Of a stretch of 64,000 nt of DNA, positions 26,580-34,226 are shown in pieces. A model generated the notes under the pieces. That model was not told the origin of the DNA, did not search any database, and saw nothing but the letters and a program-made list of their open reading frames with translations. The stretch comes from CAVWDU01 sp963753815. GTDB lineage: Bacteria; Pseudomonadota; Gammaproteobacteria; Pseudomonadales; Halieaceae. Each line of letters opens with the position of its first letter. Position 1 is the first letter of the stretch. The stretch covers positions 1,488,001 to 1,552,000 of the forward strand of contig CAVWDU010000003.1 of assembly GCA_963753815.1 (NCBI GenBank). Reading direction: 5' to 3'. Both the position numbers and the translations under genes were made by a program.

Positions 26580-26970
26580 ATGTTCATGTCAACGAATGTA
26601 CGTGATCCAAAGCTAGTTCAAGTGGAGTCGCCTCGCCAATGGATCCGCATAGTTGCGGTGTATCTTTTCATATCAGTGGTTCTCTTTGCCTGCGCAGGCG
26701 ATATCGGTTGGGGGCAGGCGTGGCTCTATTCGTTGTTGAACTTTGCCGCAGGTACGGTGTAGGAGGCATATTTGGGCGAAACGGCGACATCCCGGATTGA
26801 TGGCCGAAAGGCAGAATGCTGAAAGTATCCGAAACGCAAAAGCCTGGGACAGAGTGCTCGCCCCGCTGATGGCGGTAAGTGTCAGTTTCCCATTGGTGAC
26901 CGCAGCGGGGCTGGACTTCCGTTATGGCTGGTCCCCCGAATTTCCGTTACAGCGTCCCTTCTTGAGGCGT
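26580..26970 (+). pseudogene. Broken isoprenylcysteine carboxylmethyltransferase-like gene
   Basis: The first frame (26580-26762) reads WIRIVAVYLFISVVLFACA and QAWLYSLLNFAAG, then a stop. A second frame from about 26743 continues HIWAKRRHPGLMAERQNAES and VSVSFPLVTAAGLDFRYGW. Joined, they match the N-terminal half of small integral-membrane methyltransferases of the ICMT/PEMT type. The frames change at about 26755-26775. The protein then ends after FPLQRPFLRR, where an attC-like right end begins, so the catalytic C-terminal half is missing. It is both frameshifted and truncated. Confidence 0.72.
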
Positions 26971-26975
26971 TAACG
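26945..26975 (+). repeat. Partial attC-like right end
   Basis: TTACAGCGTCCCTTCTTGAGGCGTTAACG resembles the right half of the site at 29423-29482 (TTACAGCGCGCCTTTCCTTG, then AAGCGTTATGTC). No left half is seen; the broken ICMT-like frame runs into it. This suggests a recombination or deletion that removed the end of that cassette. Confidence 0.5.
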
Positions 26976-26977
26976 TG

Positions 26978-27256
26978 CTAGGCAGACTCGCGACTTTGCT
27001 TTACGTCTTCAGCAAGCCAAGCTTTTATTAACGATTGGTAGGGCATATCGCGCTTGTTTGCTTCGATCTTGATGCTGTCAAGCAGCATTTCCGGAAGACG
27101 TAAAGAGATAGTTTTGGTCGAGGGTTTCAGATTTGGCATAGACACACGGTCTGCGCGCGCCCAGTCGACATATTCACTGGAATCGTTTGCCTCCCAAAAC
27201 GATCTTTCTTGGGTTTCGTTTTTGAATTTTGGTGGCCGCTTAGTTTTCTTGCTCAT
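26978..27256 (-). CDS. brnA: BrnA-like antitoxin
   Basis: A 92-residue protein whose C-terminal half, KTISLRLPEMLLDSIKIEAN followed by KRDMPYQSLIKAWLAEDV, is a ribbon-helix-helix (CopG/MetJ-like) domain. BrnA neutralises the BrnT ribonuclease toxin and represses their promoter. The gene overlaps the 3' end of the brnT gene by 17 bases, the normal toxin-first order. The N-terminal part is charged and probably wraps the toxin. Confidence 0.87.
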   Translation of the reverse strand: MSKKTKRPPKFKNETQERSFWEANDSSEYVDWARADRVSMPNLKPSTKTISLRLPEMLLDSIKIEANKRDMPYQSLIKAWLAEDVKQSRESA

Positions 27257-27542
27257 AAATCAATCTCTCTCTGCGATGCATTGGCCTTACCGATATCACT
27301 TTGATCAACGCGCCTTGTTTGCGCTGCGTGAAGGTCGCATGCAGCAAAGCTCCGTCGTCAGCTTTGCCAAGTGCATGAAATCGAGGTTCATCTGCGCTGT
27401 GCTTTGGATCTGGTGCCAGCAGAACTGGCTCGTTGAAAAACAACTGCTCCGCCTCCGCCTTGCTCACATCGTGCTTATTGAGGCTTTTGCGGCCGTTCCC
27501 AGCATCCCAGTCGAAACCTGTAATTTGGCCCCAATCGATCAT
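27240..27542 (-). CDS. brnT: BrnT-like ribonuclease toxin
   Basis: A 100-residue RelE-fold ribonuclease toxin. It has the family layout: GFDWDAGNGRKSLNKHDVSK at the N-terminus, then APDPKHSADEPRFHALGKAD in the middle and ISVRPMHRRERLIYE at the C-terminus, with the basic Arg cluster used for RNA cleavage. It is transcribed leftwards, against the other cassettes, as often seen for toxin-antitoxin cassettes that carry their own promoter. AT-rich DNA with TATATT/ATCATCATATAC upstream (27545-27570) may be that promoter. A stabilising role for the array is inferred. Confidence 0.88.
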   Translation of the reverse strand: MIDWGQITGFDWDAGNGRKSLNKHDVSKAEAEQLFFNEPVLLAPDPKHSADEPRFHALGKADDGALLHATFTQRKQGALIKVISVRPMHRRERLIYEQEN

Positions 27543-27580
27543 TGACGTATATTATCATCATATACATTTAGTGCAGCACA

Positions 27581-27640
27581 CGTTAACAATCCCAAGCAGG
27601 GGGGCGTGGGTGCCGCGCGCCCCTATTGGCGGCGTTAATG
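27581..27640 (+). repeat. attC-like site 3
   Basis: A 60-bp site: left CGTTAACAATCCCAAGCAGG and right CCCCTATTGGCGGCGTTAATG. The right arm reversed reads TAACGCCGCCAATAGGGG, matching TAAC, CCAA and AGGGG of the left arm, with a GCGTGGGTGCCGCGCGC loop region. It is followed at once by leader copy B. Confidence 0.75.
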
Positions 27641-27870
27641 GGCGCTCATTGAGAAATGCAGAAACGAATCCAGTACATGGCCGGCTATGAAATCAGTAAA
27701 ATCCTGCCCAGACCGAGCGCCTGGCATCTCCGGTACGCTCGGAATATCCCGGCTGCTTGTCATAACCAAAATACGTTCCCGCGGGAACGTCGAGTATCAA
27801 TTGCGTTCAGCCTTGGCGCGGTGTTCGTGAACCGTCCCGAGCAACGCGCTCCGTTAACAAGCCAGTATTA
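27634..27870 (+). repeat. Conserved cassette leader, copy B
   Basis: This begins GTTAATGGGCGCTC at the right core of attC site 3, and the palindrome ACGTTCCCGCGGGAACGT is at 27773-27790. It ends with CCGTTAACAAGCCAG, which itself looks like an attC left core, after which an unrelated remnant follows. Confidence 0.82.
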
Positions 27871-28016
27871 TTACATCAACACCCAAGAAGGCACCGCGGG
27901 CCGTTACACCGAATCTACCATGAGTCCGTCACCGACGAGAATTTGGACGACAAGGGTGACGACAAGGGTATTGAAAAGGTTTTGGAAAACTATGCCTCAC
28001 TGCTCGGGCATTGAGC
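27871..28016 (+). pseudogene. Remnant of a cassette ORF (C-terminal end only)
   Basis: One frame gives a coherent acidic C-terminus, HESVTDENLDDKGDDKG then IEKVLENYASLLGH, ending in TGA just before attC site 4. Another frame fits the upstream part (NTQEGTAGRYTEST). There is no start codon with a ribosome site. I do not recognise the family; it looks like the last 35 or so residues of a truncated, possibly frameshifted protein. Confidence 0.4.
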
Positions 28017-28017
28017 C

Positions 28018-28077
28018 TCTTAACAAGACGAAGCGGCGGGACGCGCGTACCGCGCGCCCTTGTTGGCTGGGTTATGT
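28018..28077 (+). repeat. attC-like site 4
   Basis: A 60-bp site: left TCTTAACAAGACGAAGCGGC and right GCGCCCTTGTTGGCTGGGTTATGT. The arms share TAAC and a GCG-rich inner stem (GGGACGCGCG / CGCGCGCCC). The sulfotransferase remnant begins 50 bases further on. Confidence 0.7.
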
Positions 28078-28127
28078 GACCGTCGAAAGTTGACCAGCTT
28101 TTCTCTCTCCCCATACAGGCCGTCCCC

Positions 28128-29053
28128 ATGTTATCTCGACCTAGGAAAACTCTCAGCCGCCATCCAAAGAAGGTAGTCGCTTATCACGATCGGTTCACTA
28201 ATACCGACCGGTGGAATTCATTCGTCGCCCGAGATGACGATATATTCATATGTACACTCCCCCAGGTGCGGCACTACATGGACTCAGGCGATATGTGCGT
28301 TTTTGATACTTGAGACCAATGAGTTACCAGTCCGGCTTGCGGAGATCTCTCCGTGGATAAATAGTGAATTAGACCCGCTTAGCGTGTGCCTGAATAATCT
28401 CGACGCACAGAAACATCGGCGATTCATTAAAAGTCGTACGCCCCTTGATGGCATTCCATTTTACGAGAAAAGTATCTACTTCGTCGTTTATAGACACCCC
28501 GTAGATGCTTTTTTCTCCAGGCGAAAGCAGGGCCTGAACATGAAGCAGAAACGGGATTTGCCCATCATCGATCCGGATCCGCGGAAAGCGTTTGCTGCCT
28601 GGCTCGACGAACCGTTTACCGCTGGCGCAGCAGAATCCCGATCGCTGGAGGCGTTTGTTTACCACTATTACACCCTCGACGCCTACCGCCATCTAGATCA
28701 ACTAAATTTTTTCCATTTCGCTGATATGAAGAGAGATTTACCTGGCACTGTTAGACGCATCGCCGAGACACTAGGCATAACTGCATCCGATGCTCGCGTC
28801 GACAAGATTTGTGAGTTAGTGAGTTTTTCTTCGATGAAGAAAAAGGCAAGTACATTTTCGCTTGGGTGCAGGTAAATCCGTACTAAAGAACGATGACGGC
28901 TTTTTCAGCAGTGGTGCAAACAATCAACGCCAAAATTTCCTCACAGAAGCCGACGGGCGCCAATATAAGGAAAAGCTTGCGGGTCTATTGAGTTCCAAGC
29001 AGGCAAATTGGATCGAAAATAGAGGACAAATCCCTCATCGAGCATGTCCATAG
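28128..29053 (+). pseudogene. Sulfotransferase-family gene with two frameshifts
   Basis: Three frames in order read as one sulfotransferase of about 300 residues. Frame 1 from ATG 28128 ends FVARDDDIFICT. Frame 2 continues with the PAPS-binding loop HSPRCGTTWTQAI, the 3'-phosphate site VVYRHPVDAFFSRR, and further family motifs to SFSSMKKKA. Frame 3 gives GAGKSVLKNDDGFF and FLTEADGRQYKEKLAGLL, the usual C-terminus. The first shift lies at a run of five C (28259-28263), the second near 28858-28872. All conserved blocks survive, so inactivation is recent or the base calls are wrong. Confidence 0.8.
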
Positions 29054-29101
29054 AATCCAAATTTGTGTATTTTATATGCACCGCGTTTTGGAGAGTTTCT
29101 A

Positions 29102-29416
29102 ATGTCCAGCCCCGTATATCTAATTGCTCAGATCGATGTAAAGGACTATGAATCCTACCTTTCGGAATATGGGTACCCGTTACTTGAGCAACTTACGGAG
29201 ATCGGTGCTGAGGTGCTAGCAGCAGACGCCAATATAGATCTTCTTGAAGGCAGTTGGCCCGGTAACTGGGTTGCGATCATAAAATTTCCGAGTTCGGAAG
29301 TGATGTCAGGATTCTACAATTCGAAAAAATACGCTCCTCTGAAAGCACTGCGAGTCGAAAAGCTGAGCAATGAAGGAACAGTCGTCGCAGTGCATGGTCT
29401 CGGTAATGGAGAGTAA
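29102..29416 (+). CDS. DUF1330-family small protein
   Basis: A 104-residue protein of the dimeric alpha/beta-barrel superfamily. YLIAQIDVKDYESYLSEYG, ANIDLLEGSWPGNWVAIIKF and SSEVMSGFYNSKKYAPLKAL follow the DUF1330 pattern. The ATG at 29102 is preferred over the upstream Met because GGAGA lies about eight bases before it. The function of the family is unknown; members may bind or isomerise small molecules. The stop is seven bases before attC site 5, so it forms a complete cassette end. Confidence 0.82.
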   Translation: MSSPVYLIAQIDVKDYESYLSEYGYPLLEQLTEIGAEVLAADANIDLLEGSWPGNWVAIIKFPSSEVMSGFYNSKKYAPLKALRVEKLSNEGTVVAVHGLGNGE

Positions 29417-29422
29417 AGGCGC

Positions 29423-29482
29423 TCATAACAATTCAAGCAATAAAGACACGCTTACAGCGCGCCTTTCCTTGAAGCGTTATGT
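29423..29482 (+). repeat. attC-like site 5
   Basis: Left TCATAACAATTCAAGCAATA and right GCCTTTCCTTGAAGCGTTATGT; the right arm reversed (ACATAACGCTTCAAGG) matches the left at CATAAC and TTCAAG. The loop region is GACACGCTTACAGCGC. The next ORF starts 8-17 bases after it. It is one of the clearest attC sites in the array. Confidence 0.78.
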
Positions 29483-29489
29483 CTTTTGA

Positions 29490-29861
29490 GTGTCGATAAT
29501 GATTTCTAAGGCCAAGCTGTATTCACGGTTGGACCAAATGGAGACTGAGCTGCGTGAACGGCTTATTCCTCACTTGGAAGACGCAGCGGCCGGAAAAAAT
29601 GATCTTGTATTCTGCGTGCCCGATTTTAACCCGTTTCAGCAGCTACGCTTCAAAACTGACACTACGACAGGAGAGCTCGTTAAATTGGGGCGACAGATAC
29701 TGGGTCTCAGAGGGAAGCTGGGTGAACCGTCCGATGGAACTATTGCTGAGCGAATTTGCTGGTACTGTCGCAAGTGGGGCGACACCTCAGACAGCCAGGA
29801 AAATGCCGCGCAAGGTTTGGCTAAAGAGTTTCTGGAGGAGGTGTTACATGTTGAGCCATAA
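29490..29861 (+). CDS. Cassette-encoded hypothetical protein
   Basis: A 123-residue protein (120 if the ATG at 29499 is used instead of GTG at 29490). It is mixed alpha/beta and acidic, with no signal peptide or membrane segment. Segments such as LRERLIPHLEDAAAG and FNPFQQLRFKTDTTTGELV are visible, with two Cys in ERICWYCRKWGD. I do not recognise a family. It starts right after an attC site and ends just before another attC-like left core (CCATAAC at 29856-29862), the compact layout of an integron cassette. Confidence 0.65.
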   Translation: MSIMISKAKLYSRLDQMETELRERLIPHLEDAAAGKNDLVFCVPDFNPFQQLRFKTDTTTGELVKLGRQILGLRGKLGEPSDGTIAERICWYCRKWGDTSDSQENAAQGLAKEFLEEVLHVEP

Positions 29862-29891
29862 CAAGACGGTGCTGTCGCCTTTTTGCTGTGA

Positions 29892-30090
29892 CCGCTCCCT
29901 GCATGTGAGACGGATTTCTGGAATCACGAGGACTGGGGTGGATTCTGGGTTCCTTATGCAGGCAATGAGGAAGCTGAAGATGGAATGCGCACTAAGTTTC
30001 TGAAAGGATCACACAGGGAAATCCAGGTATTGCGCAAGAAATTCAGAGGTAGCACCTGGAATATGATGATTGGATTTCTTTTACCCTGAA
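29892..30090 (+). pseudogene. C-terminal remnant of an unrecognised protein
   Basis: A frame without a credible start reads ETDFWNHEDWGGFWVPYAG and FLKGSHREIQVLRKKFRGS and ends in TGA after IGFLLP. It is coherent but I do not recognise it. It lies after an attC-like left half at 29856 whose right half is missing, so the 5' part of this gene was probably lost in a recombination event. Confidence 0.4.
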
Positions 30091-30180
30091 AATTCAGTCG
30101 ATAACGATGAGTCGACCTTCGGGAAATTTTCATTTTCAGCGTATAGAGGCGTCAAGGACTGATCCTCCAGCCTGACAAAC

Positions 30181-30230
30181 GCGTTAAATTGGACGTTCAC
30201 AAGCTCGCGCCTATAGCGCGGGCCTTAACG
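30181..30230 (+). repeat. Degenerate attC-like site
   Basis: GCGTTAAATT (a perfect GTTRRRY core at 30183-30189) and CTTAACG at the right end flank CTCGCGC-CTATA-GCGCGGG. The arms are too degenerate to fold like the other sites, but it occupies the usual position just before leader copy C. Confidence 0.42.
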
Positions 30231-30473
30231 AGCGCTCCTAGATAATTGAAGAAACGAATCCATTACATGGCCGGCCGTCAACCCCGGGAAATCCATGTTA
30301 CACCAAGTATTCCATATCTCAGTTCTATTCGGAATATCCAGATTGCTGTTCATAACCAAGAAACGTTCCCGCGGGAACGTCCAGTATCAATTCCGTTCAG
30401 CCATGGTCTGGTAGTTGTTTACTATCCCGACCACCATTATCCATTAGTCAGTCAGAGTTGCGGGCGGCATGAT
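30224..30473 (+). repeat. Conserved cassette leader, copy C
   Basis: This is the most diverged copy. It begins TTAACGAGCGCTC, carries the palindrome ACGTTCCCGCGGGAACGT at 30363-30380, then CAGTATCAATTCCGTTCAGCC, and ends near TTGCGGGCGGC. It directly precedes the NYN-domain gene, whose start is about 140 bases after the palindrome. Confidence 0.78.
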
Positions 30474-30518
30474 GGCTGTCTCAACCTTAATCGCCAGGGC
30501 CAAGCCAGGAGAGATCGA

Positions 30519-31223
30519 TTGGCGACCAATTACGTATTGATTGATTTTGAGAACGTCAAACCGGGTAACCTGGAGGTTCTTGAGCAATACCTCTTCAAAG
30601 TCTTTGTGTTCGTGGGTGCGAACCAAACCAGGATACCGTTTGACCTGGCCGCTGCGATGCAGTCGCTCGGAGGGGATGCTAAGTACATCAAAATCGCAGG
30701 CTCCGGGAAAAACGCTCTCGACTTCCACATTACTTATTACATCGGCGAGCTCGTTGCCCAGGATAATAGGGCCTGCTTTCACATCGTCTCTTGTGACACC
30801 GGTTTCGATACTCTGGTCAAGCCTCTGAAAGCACGTGGTATCAAAATCCAGCGTGAACGTGATCTGGCGGAGATTCCCGTGGTGAGAATGTCTACTGCGG
30901 CATCAATCGACGACAAGGTGGCTGCGATTGTGAAAAATCTCGCAGGGCGCGGCCAATCCAGGCCACGAAAAATCAAGACCGTGTCGAACACCACCAACTC
31001 TCCGTTCACAGAACAGTTATCGGAACAGCAGCTCGATTTTATCGTCAAAGACTTGGAACGCCGCGAATTCATCAAGGTTAGTAATGGAAATGTTTCTTAC
31101 CAGACTAGCGCCCGCGATTCAGGCCTGCGACACCCCACGCTGCCGCAGCCTGCAGCGATGTGGGCCCCTGGGGGATTGCGTTGTGTGCCGGCTCGTGACC
31201 CGAACCGGACGTTTTATTGCTGA
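30519..31223 (+). CDS. NYN/PIN-like domain protein
   Basis: About 234 residues from a TTG start at 30519. This start is chosen because AGGAG lies seven bases upstream and the domain begins at once with NYVLIDFENVKPGNLEVL; the frame is open upstream only through the leader. The acidic Asp/Glu pair at the start, the central SGKNALDFHITYYIGE and the SCDTGFDTLVKPLKARGI block form the metal-dependent PIN-like nuclease site of NYN proteins. A short C-terminal winged-helix-like segment (LDFIVKDLERREFIKVSNGN) follows. The last 35 residues look like read-through into foreign DNA. It is probably an RNase; the target is unknown. Confidence 0.72.
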   Translation: MATNYVLIDFENVKPGNLEVLEQYLFKVFVFVGANQTRIPFDLAAAMQSLGGDAKYIKIAGSGKNALDFHITYYIGELVAQDNRACFHIVSCDTGFDTLVKPLKARGIKIQRERDLAEIPVVRMSTAASIDDKVAAIVKNLAGRGQSRPRKIKTVSNTTNSPFTEQLSEQQLDFIVKDLERREFIKVSNGNVSYQTSARDSGLRHPTLPQPAAMWAPGGLRCVPARDPNRTFYC

Positions 31224-31323
31224 ACTGAGCAATGTAGCTGCCCTGGGCCGCGGAGTGATATCGGTTCAGCTCGGTAACATCGGTGCAATTCGGCGTACGG
31301 TGCATCAACTGGAGGCAAAATGA
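31084..31323 (+). CDS. Short Cys-rich ORF, doubtful
   Basis: A 79-residue frame that overlaps the end of the NYN gene and ends with TGA inside the ATGA start of the esterase gene. It has a Cys-rich part (CDTPRCRSLQRCGPLGDC) and no recognised family. It could be an accident of the overlap or a fused remnant. It matters mainly because its stop would couple translation to the esterase. Confidence 0.25.
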   Translation: MEMFLTRLAPAIQACDTPRCRSLQRCGPLGDCVVCRLVTRTGRFIAELSNVAALGRGVISVQLGNIGAIRRTVHQLEAK

Positions 31324-32054
31324 CCAAATGGTTAGTTACCGCTGGTCTTGGCGGTTTCGTTTCCGGCCGGCGTGAGGATATTCGTAATTATGTAACGATA
31401 CTTGCCGGGCAGGGGTTCACGGTAGTCAATGTCGACTACACAATCGCTCCGGATGCGGTTTATCCAACTCCGGTGCGACAAGTAAACAATGCGCTTACCT
31501 ACCTTGTTCGCAACGCCGGCCAGCTCGGCATCAATGTGAACCAGATCGTGCTCGCGGGCGACAGTGCAGGGACGCAGACCGCCGCACAGACGACGGCAAG
31601 CATTGTCGACCCCGACCATGGCGAAAGTATCGGCGTCAAGAATCAGGTTGAGGCCGAGAGCATAGCGGGTTTGCTTCTTTATTGCGGTGTTTACGATATC
31701 AGCGCAATGGGGTCTGGAGGCGGTCTATTAAGCTGGTTCGTGCAAACGGCGGCATGGGCGTATACCGGCGAGCGGGATTGGCGACAGGTAGAAATATTTG
31801 ATAAGTTTTCGATTATTTCGAACATTCCCCGAGATTTCCCTTCCGTATTCATCAGCGCAGGTAATGCCGATCGACTCGGGCCCCAGTCAGTTGCACTGGC
31901 GGCAGCTCTGAAATCCAACGGTGTTGATGTCGCGCGTCTATTCTTTCCCGCCGATTACACACCAGCGTTGGGTCACGACTATCAGTTCAATCTTGATACT
32001 GAAGCAGGCCGAATGGCGCTCGCGAAATCGGTAGAGTGGCTAAATGAATTGTAA
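31320..32054 (+). CDS. Alpha/beta hydrolase (HSL-like esterase), N-terminally short
   Basis: A 244-residue esterase/lipase. The nucleophile elbow GDSAG is in IVLAGDSAGTQTAAQ; the acid and His come late, as in GNADRLGPQ and LGHDYQF. HSL-family esterases normally have an HGGG oxyanion motif before FVSGRREDIRNY; here it reads AGLGGF, and the 60 or so residues that usually precede it are missing. The start has a strong GGAGG site five bases upstream. Either a short variant or a gene whose 5' end was replaced by recombination. Confidence 0.68.
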   Translation: MTKWLVTAGLGGFVSGRREDIRNYVTILAGQGFTVVNVDYTIAPDAVYPTPVRQVNNALTYLVRNAGQLGINVNQIVLAGDSAGTQTAAQTTASIVDPDHGESIGVKNQVEAESIAGLLLYCGVYDISAMGSGGGLLSWFVQTAAWAYTGERDWRQVEIFDKFSIISNIPRDFPSVFISAGNADRLGPQSVALAAALKSNGVDVARLFFPADYTPALGHDYQFNLDTEAGRMALAKSVEWLNEL

Positions 32055-32308
32055 AACGTGGACCCTATGGCACTGTCGGTTGTATTCGGGGCCGCGCTCT
32101 GCCGATAGCCGTCCATCCAGCAATCCCTCGTTGAACAAATACCCGTGTAGTTGTCAGTTGTAGAATCTTGACCTATAGAAGAAAGTGCAGCTGGTGGTTG
32201 GTGCTATCTCTGATGGGGCTGTCGCCACGCCCCCTTAAGTCTTCATCGTTGCTGAATATCTGCTTTATTCATAAAACGTCAACACAAGAACAGTAGGGCG
32301 GTCGAAAA

Positions 32309-34033
32309 ATGCAAAACGCAATGAACAAAGTGATTCGACTACTACCCATACTTGCCGTTGCTGTCGTCGAAAGCGTCAGCGGGCAGGATCTTCCCGTAGC
32401 GACCTACATCAAGATTGGGAATGATCAAACTATCGTGCATCCGCTGACGGAAGATCTGCTAGCTGAGTACGATCATCGCCTGACGATGGAAGACGGCGTA
32501 GAGATTTCGATGAATATCTATCGTCCCAAAACGCAGGAAATAGTCCCCGTCATCATGGCTTTTACAAGCTATAACAAGGACATGTGGCCGAATCTATGGG
32601 TGACACTCACCCGTGGGGATCCCTTCCGGGCTCTGGGCGCAGACCTTGGGTCAATGACCGTGAGTGACGAGGCAAACTGGGAAGCACCCGACCCGGGTTA
32701 TTGGGTGCCACATGGTTATGCGCTCATCCTGGTTGATGCGCGGGGTACCGGTAAGTCGACCGGCAAAAATGACCCATTCAGCCGAAGGGTTCACCAGGAT
32801 TTTGCGAATACCGTTGAATGGGCCAGCGAGCAGCCATGGTCCAATGGCAAAGTCGGGACCGTGGGCACGTCTTATTTGGGTATTACCCAGTGGTACGTCA
32901 ATGCACGGCAACCCAGAGGCCTGGCGGCAATGGCCGTCTGGGAAGGTCTGACGGATCTCGTCAGGGATGCCGCTTTTCATGGCGGTATTCCGGAAACCGC
33001 ATTCGTTCCGTGGTGGATGGCGGGGCACGGCAGTGAAATTGATCCGCAGCAGCCAACACAGTTCGGGATGACAGACCTGCCAGAACTCCCAAGCATGTCT
33101 TTTTACACAGACTACGAGATCCCGCCGACGGATGTCGGCAACATTAACGTTCCAGCGCTGGTAATATCCACGTGGAGCAACCAGGGGCTGCATTCACGCG
33201 GGGGTTTCGAAGGCTACAAGCGACTTAAAAGCGAAAAGTACCTTTACACGCATGGAAGGCACGAATGGACAACCTCCAATTCTAATGAAGCAAAAGAATA
33301 CGAGAGGGCATTCTTTGACCTTTACCTCAAAGGAGACGAGGCCGCCAGAAGTAGACTGATGCCGGTAAGGCTCGAAGTAGACAAGGGTGATGGCGAGTAC
33401 TACGCCCGGGAGGAGAGTGCCTGGCCGCTTGCCGACACACAGTACAAGAAATTCTATGTCGATGGGTACAACCACACGCTAACGACCGAACCGCTGCCGA
33501 TCAATACGATGACTCAATACACGTCGGTTAACGTTAACGATGAGATAGCCTTTCGCCATAAGTTTGACAGGGACACTGAAATTGTTGGCTACTCAAAGTT
33601 AAAGCTTTGGGTATCAACCACTGATGGCAATGACATGGATATCTTTGTTGCCATAAGAAAACTCGATGAAAATGGCGACGTAAAGCTGTTTATGAATGCG
33701 TTGAAAATGCGCAAGGTTGCAACGCGCGGCTGGCTGAGGGTGAGCCTGAGAAAGCTCGATGAAGAACTGGCGAGCGATATTCAGCCGGTCCTCGCGCTGG
33801 ATGAATATCAGCCGATCGAGCCAGGTCAAATTATACCGGTTGAGATCGAGATCCTTCCTTTTGCTGTTCTATTTGAGAAAGGAACGACCTTGGAACTGGT
33901 GGTGAAAGGCTCAGATATAGCCCGGGAGGCAACAGTGCAGCATGACAAACTTGTCAACCAGGGCTTTCACAAAATCTACGCCGGAAAAGATCACGATTCC
34001 CACCTGGTTCTTCCAGTTATAGAAAAACCTTAA
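32309..34033 (+). CDS. CocE/NonD-family exported hydrolase (S15-like)
   Basis: A 574-residue serine hydrolase. A signal peptide (KVIRLLPILAVAVVESVSGQ) is followed by the catalytic domain: LVDARGTGKSTGK, nucleophile elbow GTVGTSYLGITQWY, and a catalytic His probably in YTHGRHEWTTSN. The C-terminal jelly-roll domain starts near LPINTMTQYTSV and runs to LELVVKGSDI. This is the architecture of X-Pro dipeptidyl-peptidase/cocaine-esterase-like acyl hydrolases, which cut esters or amides. It stands alone with 254 bp before and 193 bp after. I see no recognisable element in the upstream gap. Confidence 0.87.
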   Translation: MQNAMNKVIRLLPILAVAVVESVSGQDLPVATYIKIGNDQTIVHPLTEDLLAEYDHRLTMEDGVEISMNIYRPKTQEIVPVIMAFTSYNKDMWPNLWVTLTRGDPFRALGADLGSMTVSDEANWEAPDPGYWVPHGYALILVDARGTGKSTGKNDPFSRRVHQDFANTVEWASEQPWSNGKVGTVGTSYLGITQWYVNARQPRGLAAMAVWEGLTDLVRDAAFHGGIPETAFVPWWMAGHGSEIDPQQPTQFGMTDLPELPSMSFYTDYEIPPTDVGNINVPALVISTWSNQGLHSRGGFEGYKRLKSEKYLYTHGRHEWTTSNSNEAKEYERAFFDLYLKGDEAARSRLMPVRLEVDKGDGEYYAREESAWPLADTQYKKFYVDGYNHTLTTEPLPINTMTQYTSVNVNDEIAFRHKFDRDTEIVGYSKLKLWVSTTDGNDMDIFVAIRKLDENGDVKLFMNALKMRKVATRGWLRVSLRKLDEELASDIQPVLALDEYQPIEPGQIIPVEIEILPFAVLFEKGTTLELVVKGSDIAREATVQHDKLVNQGFHKIYAGKDHDSHLVLPVIEKP

Positions 34034-34226
34034 GTTCACAGTGAATGGTGAGAACCTACTTTCCCTTGATAACTTGAAAGCGACTACCCGGAATGAAAAA
34101 TCAGCTACGGTCCATTGCTGTCGATGAGGTAAGCTTGATAGGCAAGGTGCCGACGGAAGGGTGAGTGTCTAGTGTCTAATAAGTCATCCTGGCTTCAAAG
34201 CTAATCGACGTTACGGGAGTTAGTGC

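Larger units (their letters stand above)
25728..30230 (+). mobile_element. Integron gene-cassette array without visible integrase
   Basis: A run of small units separated by attC-like sites (25728, 26199, 27581, 28018, 29423, and partial ones near 26950, 29856 and 30181). Each site has a left TAAC and a right GTTAxxx core with imperfect inverted-repeat arms between, the layout of integron recombination sites. Contents are typical cassettes: a small monooxygenase-like protein, a toxin-antitoxin pair in reverse orientation, DUF1330, sulfotransferase and orphan proteins. No intI gene is present in the window, so this is either the distal part of a chromosomal integron or a cluster of attC sites lacking an integrase. 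Confidence 0.65.
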
